In this document: piece by piece, positions 8,311 through 16,799 of the stretch
How positions within the stretch are numbered: position 1 is the stretch's first letter
Layout of the letters: each line of letters starts with the position of its first letter
NCBI RefSeq assembly: GCF_012641435.1
Contig: NZ_JABAIJ010000007.1
Location: forward strand, 340,382 to 404,381
Reading direction: 5' to 3'
Length of the DNA stretch: 64,000 bases
From: Rhizobium sp. P38BS-XIX
GTDB taxonomy: Bacteria; Pseudomonadota; Alphaproteobacteria; Rhizobiales; Rhizobiaceae
The notes under the pieces: model-generated
Databases searched by the model: none
What the model saw: only the letters and a program-made list of their open reading frames with translations
What the model was told of the DNA's origin: nothing
Position numbers and translations under genes: made by a program

Positions 8311-8437
8311 GGGATGCTCCAGACGTTGATTTCGTTCTGGTCGCTATTTAGGTCGTGGCCATTGTTCAATGCAATGCGGTCTTTATGAAGGCACTGTTCA
8401 CAAAATAGCTATTACGTGAGTTGACCTGCGGCGAGTA

Positions 8438-9892
8438 TCAATGCTCGCCGAGGCTATCCTCTGGCGATTTGCGGCGATGGCCGCTGATTTCCGAGCCGGC
8501 GGTGCGCGAGAAGCTGGCGTTCCAGATGACCGCGAGAAGCGCAATGGCCGTTACGACGACGAAGGCGACGGAGAAATCGGCCATCTCGGGCTTTCCATGG
8601 CCAAGAAACTGCGTCGAGCCATGCAGGGCAAGGGCCGCGATGCAGATGCCGAGCGAAAGCATGAGCTGCTGGAACGTCGAGTAGAAGCTCGTCGCGATGC
8701 TCATGCGGTCACGCTCGATCTCGTCATAGGCGATCGTGTTGTAGGCCGTGAACTGGAACGACATGAAGAAGCCGCAGAAGAACAGGATCACGAAGATGAC
8801 GGGCAGCGGCCAATCCGGCTTGAAGATGGAGCACAGGCCGTAGCCGAGCGTGCCGATGAGGCCGAAGATGATGAGCGCGGTGCGGAAGCCGAGCGTGCGC
8901 AGGATACGCACCTGGAACGGCTTCATCGCCATGGAGCCGAGTGCGGTCGCAATGGCGATCTGGCCGGCGGCAGCGGCCGACAGGCCGAAGCCGAGTTGCA
9001 GCATCAGCGGGATCAGGAAGGGATGGGCGCCCTGGCTGATGCGCGTCAGCGAGCCGGCAATGACCGACGTGCGGAACGTCGGCACCTTCATCAGCGAAAA
9101 ATCCATGATCGGCGAGGGATGCTTGCGGGCATGACGCAGATAGGCGATGCCAAAGAGCAGGCCGATCGAGACCAGAAAAATGGCAAGATAGCCTTCGCCT
9201 TCGCGGCTCGACATTTCGAAGCCGAAGAGCAGTGATCCCAGCGAAATGCCTGAGAGGATGAAGCCCGAAAGGTCGAACCGGCCTGTGCGCGGTCCCTTTA
9301 CCTCCTCGATGAACATGGTCACGAGAATGAAGCCGATGATCCCAATGGGCACATTGATGTAGAAGATCCAGCGCCAGTCGAGATAGGTGACGAACATGCC
9401 GCCGACCGGGGGGCCGAGAATGGGGCCGACGAGCGCCGGGATCAGCAGCCATGACATGGCGTTGACCATGTCCTTGCGGGCGACGCTACGCATCAGCACC
9501 AGGCGCCCGACCGGCAGCATCATTGCGCCGCCAAGACCTTGCAGAAGACGCGCGATCACGAGGAAAAACAGGTTCGGTGCTTGCGCGCAGAGAAGCGAGC
9601 CAACCACAAAAACCGCGATGGCGGAGCGGAAGACCGTTCGCGATCCGAAGCGATCCGCAATGGCGCCGCTGGCGGGAATGAAGATCGCGAGGCTGAGGAG
9701 ATAGGATGTCAGCGAGATACTCATGGCCGGCGCGCTGACGCCGAAGTCTCTTGCCATGGTCGGAAGGGCTGTTGCGAGCACTGTCGCGTCTAGCTGTTCC
9801 ATGAACATCGCACTTGCTACGATAAGTGCTACTACACGAAAATTCGGTGCGGCCCGCCTAACGGGGGCGGCCTGGAAAATCTGATCCGACAT
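8438..9892 (-). CDS. MFS multidrug exporter, DHA2-type
   Basis: 484 aa from ATG 9892 (MSDQIF...); the ORF could start 17 codons earlier. About 14 hydrophobic segments, motif A-like GAIADRFGSRTVFR, motif C-like GPILGPPVGG and the D1-type LDATVLATALP at TM1, as in EmrB/QacA drug:H+ antiporters. Inner membrane. It is 127 bp upstream of the VOC-hydrolase fusion on the same strand, suggesting export of the same quinone or phenolic compound that the fusion degrades. In the gap between them an imperfect repeat around 8391-8415 (TTCAC...GTGAG with AATAGCTATT inside) could be an operator. Substrate not predictable from sequence. Confidence 0.88.
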   Translation of the reverse strand: MSDQIFQAAPVRRAAPNFRVVALIVASAMFMEQLDATVLATALPTMARDFGVSAPAMSISLTSYLLSLAIFIPASGAIADRFGSRTVFRSAIAVFVVGSLLCAQAPNLFFLVIARLLQGLGGAMMLPVGRLVLMRSVARKDMVNAMSWLLIPALVGPILGPPVGGMFVTYLDWRWIFYINVPIGIIGFILVTMFIEEVKGPRTGRFDLSGFILSGISLGSLLFGFEMSSREGEGYLAIFLVSIGLLFGIAYLRHARKHPSPIMDFSLMKVPTFRTSVIAGSLTRISQGAHPFLIPLMLQLGFGLSAAAAGQIAIATALGSMAMKPFQVRILRTLGFRTALIIFGLIGTLGYGLCSIFKPDWPLPVIFVILFFCGFFMSFQFTAYNTIAYDEIERDRMSIATSFYSTFQQLMLSLGICIAALALHGSTQFLGHGKPEMADFSVAFVVVTAIALLAVIWNASFSRTAGSEISGHRRKSPEDSLGEH

Positions 9893-10242
9893 TGTCGGGA
9901 ATCGCTCTCGATGGTGCGGAGGGGTCCTAAGACAGAACCGCAAGTCTGGTCATGGCGCGAAGGCCTATTTGAACGGCCGCTTGTATACTCCCGCTCGCGC
10001 GTGATTTCCATATCGGAAATCGCAAAACTTCTTGATCGAAATGGAAAAAATGACGCACGTACCCCGAAAATCGCCAACAGATGAACATGGGGTGAATGAA
10101 AGGTGGCGATATCTTGCGCCAATGCTCACGCTTGGTTTTGCGGCGTAAGATAATGTGCTCGTTTTGTCAGGCATTTAGCTCGTGGGAACCGGTGTCGCCA
10201 ATGGCGACACCGGCCTGATTCTCGAAAGAGACGTCGTTCTGC
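9893..10242. other. 350-bp intergenic region without a gene
   Basis: Upstream of the MFS gene and downstream of ggt. It should hold the MFS promoter. AT-rich stretches occur around 10010-10060 and 10140-10170, and a perfect GC hairpin (separate entry) lies next to the ggt stop. Short ORFs on the minus strand lack ribosome sites. No other structure was seen. Confidence 0.5.
10189..10213. terminator. Perfect 11-bp stem-loop after ggt
   Basis: CCGGTGTCGCC, loop AAT, GGCGACACCGG. It lies 29 bp beyond the ggt stop codon. There is no T run, so it may be a Rho-assisted end or an mRNA-stabilising hairpin rather than a classic terminator. Confidence 0.5.
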
Positions 10243-11985
10243 TCAGTAGCCTTCGGCGAGACCCGAGCCGGCGCGGCTGTCAACGGCGCCGTTATAGCGG
10301 GCGCCGCCGCCCTTGGCGATGTCGCTCAGGCTCTTGCCGCCGACCAGAATGCCTGCTGCCTGACCCCAGATCGGCCAGTCATTGTCGACCTGAACCTTGT
10401 AGCCCATGCCGGTCAGAAGCTTGATCGTATCGGGTGAGAGCGCATGCGGCTCGGTGTAGATTTTGTCCGGCAGCCATTGATGGTGGATGCGCGGTGCGTC
10501 GATCGCTTCCTGGATGTTCATGCCGAAATCGATGACGTTAATGATCGCTTCCAGCGTAATGGTGATGATGCGCGAACCGCCGGGGCTGCCGATCACCATG
10601 AACGGTTTGCCATCCTTGGCGATGATCGTCGGGCTCATGGACGAGAGCGGCGTTTTCTTCGGCTGAATGGCATTGGCTTCGCCCTGCACTAGGCCGTAAA
10701 GGTTCGGCACGCCCGGCTTCGAGGTGAAGTCGTCCATTTCGTTGTTGAGCAGGATGCCCGTGCCGGGTGCGACGACGCCGGCGCCGAACGACCCGTTGAG
10801 CGTATAGGTGACGGCAACGGCGTTGCCGTCATTGTCGATGATCGAATAATGCGTGGTCTCATGGCTTTCGCCGAGGCCCTTGGGCATCAGATCCTTGGAT
10901 ACGCCGGCCTTATAGGGGTCGATGCTGTCGCGGATCTTTTTGGCATAGTCCTTGTCCAGCAGCTTGCTGACGGGATTGTCGACGAAGTCCGGGTCTCCGA
11001 GGGCGGAGTTGCGGTCGACATAGGCGTACCGCATGGCCTCGGCCATGAAATGAACCGTGTCGGCCGACGCATAGCCTGTGTAGGAAAGCGGATAACCTTC
11101 GAGCACGTTGAGGATTTCGCAGATGATGACACCACCGGAGGAGGGTGGTGGAGAGGAAATGATCTCATAGCCGCGGTAATTGCACTTCACCGGCTCGAGT
11201 TCACGTACCTTGTATTGTTCGAAATCCTGGTTCGCGAGAACGCCGCCCTTGTCATGGCTTGCCTTGACGATGGCATTGGCAACCGGGCCTTTATAGAATC
11301 CGTCCGGCCCCTGATCCGAGATGCCTGACAGCGCATTGCCAAGGTCCGGCTGCGTCAGCTTGTCGCCAGTTGCAAAAGGCTTGCCGTCGGACTTGGTGAA
11401 GATCGAGGCGGTGGCGGGGTCGCGGGCAAGCCAAGCCTTGCTTTCGTTCAGCTCGGCGGCATCGGCCTGGTTCAGCGTGAAGCCTTCCTTGGCGTAGCGA
11501 ATGGCCGGTGCCATCAGATCCTGGCGCGATTTCGTGCCGTATTTCTCGCGAGCGGTCTCGAAGCCCATGACGGAGCCCGGTACGCCGACGGCGAGATAGC
11601 CATCGGTACTCGCGCCCTTGACCACATTTCCCTTGTCGTCGAGATACATGTTTTTCGTGGCGCCGAGCGGCGCGCGCTCGCGAAAGTCAAGAAACGTCGT
11701 CCGTCCGTCGCGCAGGCGGATGGTCATGAACCCGCCGCCGCCGATGTTGCCGGCTGTTGGATAGACGACCGCCAGCGCATAACCGACGGCAACCGCCGCG
11801 TCGACGGCATTACCGCCACTCTTCAACACCTCTACGCCGACATCTGTCGCCAGATGCTGCGCAGTTACGACCATTCCGTGCTCGGCTTCCACTGGCGGCG
11901 GCGCGGCGGCTCTCGCGGTGACGGAAAAGAGAGCAAATGTGACAAGGGTTGCCGACGATATCGCCCGCTGGCGGAAGTGGCGCAT
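10243..11985 (-). CDS. ggt: Gamma-glutamyltransferase (periplasmic, self-processing)
   Basis: 580 aa with an N-terminal Sec signal peptide (hydrophobic 9-22, cleavage near ARA-AAP). The Ntn-hydrolase hallmark ETTHYSIID is present: T377 is the predicted autoprocessing site and nucleophile, T378 supports it, and the large-subunit substrate residues lie in DFRERAP (R102/R104). SSGG-type motifs (PPPSSGG, GSPGGSRI) bind the gamma-glutamyl group. It hydrolyses glutathione and other gamma-glutamyl compounds or transfers the gamma-glutamyl group to amino acids. ATG 11985 follows GAGAGGGAT. Single-gene unit; the 268-bp upstream gap is divergent to the zinc-ribbon gene. Length matches the family. Confidence 0.95.
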   Translation of the reverse strand: MRHFRQRAISSATLVTFALFSVTARAAAPPPVEAEHGMVVTAQHLATDVGVEVLKSGGNAVDAAVAVGYALAVVYPTAGNIGGGGFMTIRLRDGRTTFLDFRERAPLGATKNMYLDDKGNVVKGASTDGYLAVGVPGSVMGFETAREKYGTKSRQDLMAPAIRYAKEGFTLNQADAAELNESKAWLARDPATASIFTKSDGKPFATGDKLTQPDLGNALSGISDQGPDGFYKGPVANAIVKASHDKGGVLANQDFEQYKVRELEPVKCNYRGYEIISSPPPSSGGVIICEILNVLEGYPLSYTGYASADTVHFMAEAMRYAYVDRNSALGDPDFVDNPVSKLLDKDYAKKIRDSIDPYKAGVSKDLMPKGLGESHETTHYSIIDNDGNAVAVTYTLNGSFGAGVVAPGTGILLNNEMDDFTSKPGVPNLYGLVQGEANAIQPKKTPLSSMSPTIIAKDGKPFMVIGSPGGSRIITITLEAIINVIDFGMNIQEAIDAPRIHHQWLPDKIYTEPHALSPDTIKLLTGMGYKVQVDNDWPIWGQAAGILVGGKSLSDIAKGGGARYNGAVDSRAGSGLAEGY

Positions 11986-12253
11986 GATGAGTGATCCCTC
12001 TCGTTATTATGTCTGAGCGAAGAGCCCCTCATTGAAATGGTGCTTGGCACGGAAATGGCGATGCCCAAAGCAGCGTTTTTCGATGCTGCGTTGCAATGTG
12101 AGCCGGCTGCGAATTCCCCGGGTTCGGACCGCCCGCTGGCTGCCAATTTTACAGGCCGAAAGCACGCCCGTCATGCTGCTGTAATGGTTTTTTTATTAGT
12201 TATTTCTACTTTATGGCGATTGTGACGCACAGCGGTATTGCGTGGAGGGTAGG

Positions 12254-12436
12254 ATGGCCGTCGCGAAGCTTGAATTGTGGAAGAGCGAGCGCAAGCCGAA
12301 GATCAAGCCGTTGATCATCGCTGAAAAGGCACGCGTTATCGAAATCGAGTGCCTTCATTGCAGCCGCCACTATCTTCGCTGGTCCTCGATGGCCTCGGCC
12401 TATTGGCGGTGCGACGATTGCACCGCCAATCTGTGA
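12254..12436 (+). CDS. Small zinc-ribbon protein, 60 aa
   Basis: ATG 12254 follows GGAGGG with 4-nt spacing; a GTG 12 nt earlier is possible. The C-terminal half has two CxxC pairs, ECLHCSRHY and CDDCTANL, about 23 residues apart, the layout of a single zinc ribbon. The N-terminal half is basic (WKSERKPKIKP). It may bind nucleic acid or act as a small adaptor; no family name is certain. Divergent from ggt and convergent with the glycerate kinase gene, with only 12 bp between the stops. Confidence 0.68.
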   Translation: MAVAKLELWKSERKPKIKPLIIAEKARVIEIECLHCSRHYLRWSSMASAYWRCDDCTANL

Positions 12437-12448
12437 TCCATTGCCAAC

Positions 12449-13714
12449 CTACAGGATCAGGATGGCGCGAAGGTCGTTGACGTTCGTGCCCGTCGGGCCA
12501 GGGACGAAGAGATCGCCAATGCCGTTAAAGGCCGTCCAGGCATCATTGTTTGCCAGCATTTCGGCGGGGACCATGCCCGCTTCGCGCAGCCGGGCCACGG
12601 TGCCGGCATCCGCAAAGGCGCCCGCATTGTCCTCGCTGCCATCGATGCCGTCCGTATCGGCCGCCATGGCATGAATACCGTCATGACCGTCAATGTCGAT
12701 TGCGAGCGATAACAGGAATTCGGAATTCCGACCGCCCTTGCCCTTGCCTTTCAGCGTTACCGTCGTTTCACCGCCGGAAAGCAGCACGATCGGCTTGGCA
12801 AAGGGGCGGTTGCGATGGAGTATTTCGCGAGCGATGGCCGCATGGGTGTGGGCGGCTTCGCGGGCCTCGCCCTCGATCGCGTCTGACAGGATCGCCGCCT
12901 CTACGCCTGCTGCGCGTGCGACTTCGGCCGCCACCTCCAGGGATACACCGGCCGACGCGATGAGATGCACCTCGTTATAGGCAAAGCGTGGATCGTCCGG
13001 GCGAGGTGCGTCGGCCTCCTGCCTTTCGATATGTGCAAGAACGGCGGCAGGAAGCTCGATGCGATAGAGGCGAATGAGATCCAGCGCCTCGCTTCTGGTA
13101 CCTGCACCCGGCACTGTCGGGCCGGAAGCGACGAGCGCGGGATCGTCGCCGGGAATATCGGAGACGACGAGCGAGATGACCTTGGCGGGGTGGGCCGCAG
13201 CCGCAAGGCGTCCACCCTTGATCGTCGACAGATGCTTACGAATGACGTTCATCGCCGAAATCGGCGCGCCGGAGGCGAGTAAAGCCTTGTTGACGGCGAT
13301 CTCGTCGGCGAGCGTCAGGCCGCCTGCGGGTGATGGCAGCAGCGCAGAACCGCCGCCGGAAATGAGGGCAATCACCAGATCGTCCTCGGTGAGGCCTTCG
13401 ACCAGCTTCAGAAGGCGCTTCGAGGCAACAAGCCCTGCCTCATCCGGCACGGGATGGGAGGCTTCAATGATTTCGATGTGACGGCAGGGAGCGGAGAAGC
13501 CGTATCGCGTCACCACGAGGCCCTCCAGCGGGCCATCCCAGCATTGCTCGAGTGCTGCGGCCATCTGTGCCGAACCCTTGCCGGCGCCGATGACCAGCGT
13601 GCGTCCCTTCGGCTTCGGCGGCAGGTGCGCGCGAATGCCGGTCAGCGGATCGGCCGCACGAACGGCAGCGTCGAACAGCGATGTGAGAAAGGTGCGGGGA
13701 TCGGAAACGGTCAT
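12449..13714 (-). CDS. Glycerate 2-kinase (DUF4147/MOFRL family, formerly hydroxypyruvate reductase TtuD)
   Basis: 421 aa, the usual length. The N-terminal DUF4147 domain starts around VIGAGKGSAQMA with the phosphate-loop-like ISGGGSALLPSPAGGLTL (about 115-135). The C-terminal MOFRL domain shows LLSGGETTVTLKGKGKGGRNSE and ends NDLRAILI. Enzymes of this family phosphorylate D-glycerate at C2 to 2-phosphoglycerate; older annotations call them hydroxypyruvate reductase or TtuD of tartrate use. Cytoplasmic. Stand-alone gene; no tartrate or glyoxylate genes are next to it. Confidence 0.9.
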   Translation of the reverse strand: MTVSDPRTFLTSLFDAAVRAADPLTGIRAHLPPKPKGRTLVIGAGKGSAQMAAALEQCWDGPLEGLVVTRYGFSAPCRHIEIIEASHPVPDEAGLVASKRLLKLVEGLTEDDLVIALISGGGSALLPSPAGGLTLADEIAVNKALLASGAPISAMNVIRKHLSTIKGGRLAAAAHPAKVISLVVSDIPGDDPALVASGPTVPGAGTRSEALDLIRLYRIELPAAVLAHIERQEADAPRPDDPRFAYNEVHLIASAGVSLEVAAEVARAAGVEAAILSDAIEGEAREAAHTHAAIAREILHRNRPFAKPIVLLSGGETTVTLKGKGKGGRNSEFLLSLAIDIDGHDGIHAMAADTDGIDGSEDNAGAFADAGTVARLREAGMVPAEMLANNDAWTAFNGIGDLFVPGPTGTNVNDLRAILIL

Positions 13715-13865
13715 ATCAAACTGCCTGTCCTGCGGTGAGCTTGTAACCAGTTGGTGGCTTAACTCACGCGAAGACGCAAGGGGTCAGAACTGCAATTGTG
13801 TCCTGCCGGATCAATCCTTATGTAGGAGAAAAGAGTTTCACACTTCTGCTCCAAGGATTTTTGAT

Positions 13866-14294
13866 ATGGCCGAACTCAAGGTGAAGACGAGGCAGACGGG
13901 CGCCACCGCCACGGTTGGCCGCACCGGTCTGCCGCATGTAACGACCGTGACGGGTGGAGAGATCGATATCGTGACCTCGCCGTCGCAGCCCGGTTTCAAT
14001 CCGCTCGATCTGCTCTATTCTTCGCTGTCCGCCTGCCTGGTCTTGAGCGCCCGCATGGCGGCGAGCAGTCTCGGCGTGCTCGACAAGCTCACGGAAGTCA
14101 CCGCCGTCGTCACAGGCGAGAAGGCCACCGAAGGCCTCTCCCGCGTCGAGAAATTCAACATCGCCTTCACCATCAAGGGTGATTTCAGTGATGAAATCCG
14201 CAACGCCATCGCGCACGCCGCAGAAGACGAGATCTGCACCGTCAGCAACACGATCCGCGGCAATCCTCAGTTTTCGACGACGATTTCGGGGTGA
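13866..14294 (+). CDS. OsmC family peroxiredoxin-like protein
   Basis: 142 aa. The OsmC/YhfA fold is indicated by the two conserved cysteine contexts, SACLVLSARM around residue 58 and EDEICTVSNT near residue 126, which form the peroxidatic pair that reduces organic hydroperoxides. FNPLDLLYSSLSAC is the typical helix start. Cytoplasmic. The region before ATG 13866 has AGGA at about -12 and GGAGAAAAG further up. Single gene, followed by a RIME-like repeat. A YhfA-like member of unknown physiological role is the alternative. Confidence 0.9.
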   Translation: MAELKVKTRQTGATATVGRTGLPHVTTVTGGEIDIVTSPSQPGFNPLDLLYSSLSACLVLSARMAASSLGVLDKLTEVTAVVTGEKATEGLSRVEKFNIAFTIKGDFSDEIRNAIAHAAEDEICTVSNTIRGNPQFSTTISG

Positions 14295-14311
14295 GTTTGG
14301 GTTCGGAATAG

Positions 14312-14370
14312 CCCCTCATCCGGCCTATCGGCCCCCTTCTTCCCGTTTTGACGGGGAGAAGGGTTAGGGT
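14312..14370. repeat. RIME-like rhizobial intergenic repeat
   Basis: CCCCTCATCCGGCC on the left, the imperfect hairpin CTTCTTCCCG / CGGGGAGAAGG in the middle, and GGGTTAGGGT on the right. It resembles the Rhizobium-specific intergenic mosaic elements. Related copies occur at 33548-33699 and, shortened, near 55959 and 59324. Confidence 0.75.
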
Positions 14371-14383
14371 AGGTGCCTTTTTG

Positions 14384-14926
14384 TTATTTCGCCGGAAACT
14401 CAAAGCCTTCAAGATAAGGCCCAAGCTCCGGATCGATGTCCACTTTCACGGCGTTGTTGTAGATCGCCGTTGCGATCATGATGCCGGCGAAGGCGACGAG
14501 GTTGGCAAGCGTCGGCTCGTCGTAGCGCGCTTTCAGCCGCGCCCAGATCTCTTCGGGAATTGCGTTGGAATCCCTGACAATTGCCTTGCCGAATTCGATG
14601 AGCAAGGCTTCGTCCTCCGTTGGCACGATCGTTTCGGGTGTCAGGCCGGCATTGATCAGCGCACGGCGGAAAAAGCCGACCGGAATGATCGAGCGGCATT
14701 CGAGCGCGATTGCATGGCAAAGCAGCCATACGGCGCGGTCGTCCAATGCCGGGTGTAGCTCTTCGCGCAAGGGAAACCATTCCGCATAGATGCGATGGGC
14801 GACCGGCGAATGCAGCAATGTCCGCTTCATGTTCGTCATACGGCCGCGCAGTTGCACTTCGCGGTCATGCTCGGCGCGCACGGCGTCCGAAGCGGTTTCG
14901 TAATCGATCGGCGTGATATGGCTCAT
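14384..14926 (-). CDS. Carboxymuconolactone decarboxylase-like protein lacking the CxxC
   Basis: 180 aa, all-helical CMD fold. The sequence around WLLCHAIALECRSI replaces the AhpD CxxC with two separated cysteines, so a peroxidase role is unlikely; lyase or uncharacterised CMD activity is more probable. It lies 23 bp downstream of the LLM flavin monooxygenase and on the same strand, so the two are likely co-transcribed and act on the same compound. ATG 14926 has weak AAAGAGA upstream. Substrate unknown. Confidence 0.82.
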   Translation of the reverse strand: MSHITPIDYETASDAVRAEHDREVQLRGRMTNMKRTLLHSPVAHRIYAEWFPLREELHPALDDRAVWLLCHAIALECRSIIPVGFFRRALINAGLTPETIVPTEDEALLIEFGKAIVRDSNAIPEEIWARLKARYDEPTLANLVAFAGIMIATAIYNNAVKVDIDPELGPYLEGFEFPAK

Positions 14927-14949
14927 GTCAGTCTCTTTTACTGGCTTTC

Positions 14950-16296
14950 TTATTGCGCTGCCGCAGCAGTCGCCGGGAAGAAGCGGTTTTCCGGGCGCGG
15001 CAGGCCGAGGTGTTCGCGCAATGTCGTGCCTTCGTAGTCGCGGCGGAAGATGCCACGGCGCTGGAGCTCTGGAACGACGCGGGTGGTCACGTCAAGCAGT
15101 CCCTGCGGCAGGAACGGGAAGACGACGTTGAAACCATCGGAGCCTTCCTCGTGCAGCCATTGCTCCATCTCGTCGGCGATGCTTTCAGGCGTGCCGACGA
15201 AGGCGAGGCCGGCATAGCCGCCGAGGCGCTGGGCAAGCTGGCGCACCGTGAGCTTTTCGGCTTCTGCAAGAGCGATGACGCGTTCGCGCCCGCTCTTGCT
15301 GGCGTTGGTTTCCGGCGTTTCCGGCAGCGGACCATCCGGATCGAATTTCGAAGCATCGTGCCCCAGCGCGATCGAGAGCGATGCGATGGCGCTATCGTAG
15401 TGGACGAGACTGTCGAGCTTAGCGCGCTTCGCCTTTGCTTCCTCGATCGTGTCGCCGACGACGATGAAGGCGGCGGGCAGGATCTTCAGATGATCCGGGT
15501 TACGGCCTATCGCCTTCATCCGCCCCTTGATATCGGCAAAGATCGATTTGCCGTCCGCGAGATTACGAGGTGCTGCGAAGACCGCCTCTGCCGTTTCCGC
15601 GGCGAGCTGGCGGCCGGCATCGGATTGCCCTGCCTGCACGATGACGGGCCAGCCCTGCGGCGGGCGGGCGATGTTGAGGGGACCACGGACGCTCAGCTCC
15701 TCGCCCTTGTGCCCCAGCACGTGCATGCGCTCCGGATCGAAGAAGATGCCGCTGTCTTGGTCCGGAAGGAAAGCGTCGTCGGCGAAGCTATCCCAAAGGC
15801 CCGTGACGACATCGTAGAATTCGCGGGCGCGGTGGTAACGCTCGCCGTGTTCCCGATGCTCTTCAAGGCCAAAGTTCAGGGCGGCGTCGGGATTGGATGT
15901 GGTGACGATATTCCAGCCGGCGCGGCCGCCGCTGATGTGATCGAGCGAGGCGAAGCGGCGGGCGATATGATAGGGCAGGTCGAAGGTGGTGGAGGCGGTG
16001 GCGACGAGGCCGATCCTGTCGGTGACGGCGGCAAGCGCCGAAAGCAGGGTAAAGGGCTCGAAAGAGGTGACGGTCTGGCTGCGCTTCAACGCTTCGATCG
16101 GCATGTTGAGAACCGCAAGGTGATCCGCCATGAAGAAGGCGTCGAACTTCGCCTTTTCCAGCTCTTGCGCGAAGCTCTTGATATGCTGGAAATTGAAGTT
16201 GGCGTCCGGATAGGCACCGGGATAGCGCCAGGCTCCGGTGTGCAGGCTGACGGGGCGCATGAAGGCGCCAAGCTTCAATTGCTTCTGTTCGGTCAT
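14950..16296 (-). CDS. LLM-class flavin-dependent monooxygenase (NtaA/SnaA/DszA group)
   Basis: 448 aa from ATG 16296 (MTEQKQLKLGAF); an ORF start 16 codons earlier is less likely. Features of the bacterial luciferase-like NtaA/SnaA/SoxA/DszA subgroup: GAWRYPGAYPDANFNF, FAQELEKAKFDAFFMADHLAVL, ISGGRAGWNIVTTSNPDAA, the LLM loop around GHKGEELSVRGPLNIARPPQGWPVIVQAG (read in parts), and SDGFNVVFPFLPQG at the C-terminus. These are FMNH2-dependent oxygenases that need a partner flavin reductase and attack chelators, sulfonates, organosulfur or xenobiotic compounds. No reductase gene is adjacent. Operon with the CMD-like gene downstream. Confidence 0.9.
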   Translation of the reverse strand: MTEQKQLKLGAFMRPVSLHTGAWRYPGAYPDANFNFQHIKSFAQELEKAKFDAFFMADHLAVLNMPIEALKRSQTVTSFEPFTLLSALAAVTDRIGLVATASTTFDLPYHIARRFASLDHISGGRAGWNIVTTSNPDAALNFGLEEHREHGERYHRAREFYDVVTGLWDSFADDAFLPDQDSGIFFDPERMHVLGHKGEELSVRGPLNIARPPQGWPVIVQAGQSDAGRQLAAETAEAVFAAPRNLADGKSIFADIKGRMKAIGRNPDHLKILPAAFIVVGDTIEEAKAKRAKLDSLVHYDSAIASLSIALGHDASKFDPDGPLPETPETNASKSGRERVIALAEAEKLTVRQLAQRLGGYAGLAFVGTPESIADEMEQWLHEEGSDGFNVVFPFLPQGLLDVTTRVVPELQRRGIFRRDYEGTTLREHLGLPRPENRFFPATAAAAQ

Positions 16297-16408
16297 CGGC
16301 TCTCTCTCGAAAATCGCGGGGCTGCCATAACGTCGAAACGGCATCGCCAGCGGAATGATGCCCTACGACGTAGGCGCGCACCCCGCGCATTCAAAGAGCT
16401 GATTTCAT

Positions 16409-16576
16409 TTATTTGATCGCTTTCATGGAATATTCATCCGGGCTGTTTTCCGCGTGGCTGTGTTCGGCAGGCATGTTGTTGTCAATATAGTCAAAATGCC
16501 ATTTGGCACCCGGCGCTGCCATACCCATATAAATCCCTCTAAGGATGAGGCGGAAATCGTTGATGGCGTCGCTCAT
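16409..16576 (-). CDS. Possible small protein, 55 aa
   Basis: Starting at ATG 16576 the ORF reads MSDAINDFRLILRGIYMG and then a hydrophilic tail with several His and Asp. Amino acid composition looks natural, but the ribosome site is weak and no family is recognised. It lies alone between the LLM monooxygenase promoter side and the adenylate cyclase gene. It could be spurious. Confidence 0.35.
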   Translation of the reverse strand: MSDAINDFRLILRGIYMGMAAPGAKWHFDYIDNNMPAEHSHAENSPDEYSMKAIK

Positions 16577-16799
16577 CGGTCCATGGCGAGATTTTCCGAC
16601 GCATCGGTCTGTAGATCTGCTTGAGCGGATTGCGAAAGGCTGAGGCTCCGCGACCATCCTTCGAACGTGTCAAATCGCCGCTTCTGTGCCACAGAGGCGG
16701 CGATCCGTTACTTACATCAGGGCTATTTTGCGTCTTACAGCATTCCAAGCCTTCCAGTTTCGTACTAAAGCGAATCCTTTAGAGGGTCAGGAGATATCC

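Noticed and set aside
6754..8388. 544-aa plus-strand ORF opposite the dioxygenase/esterase fusion
   Set aside because: Mirror-frame ORF caused by GC-rich codon bias; the minus-strand protein has all catalytic residues.
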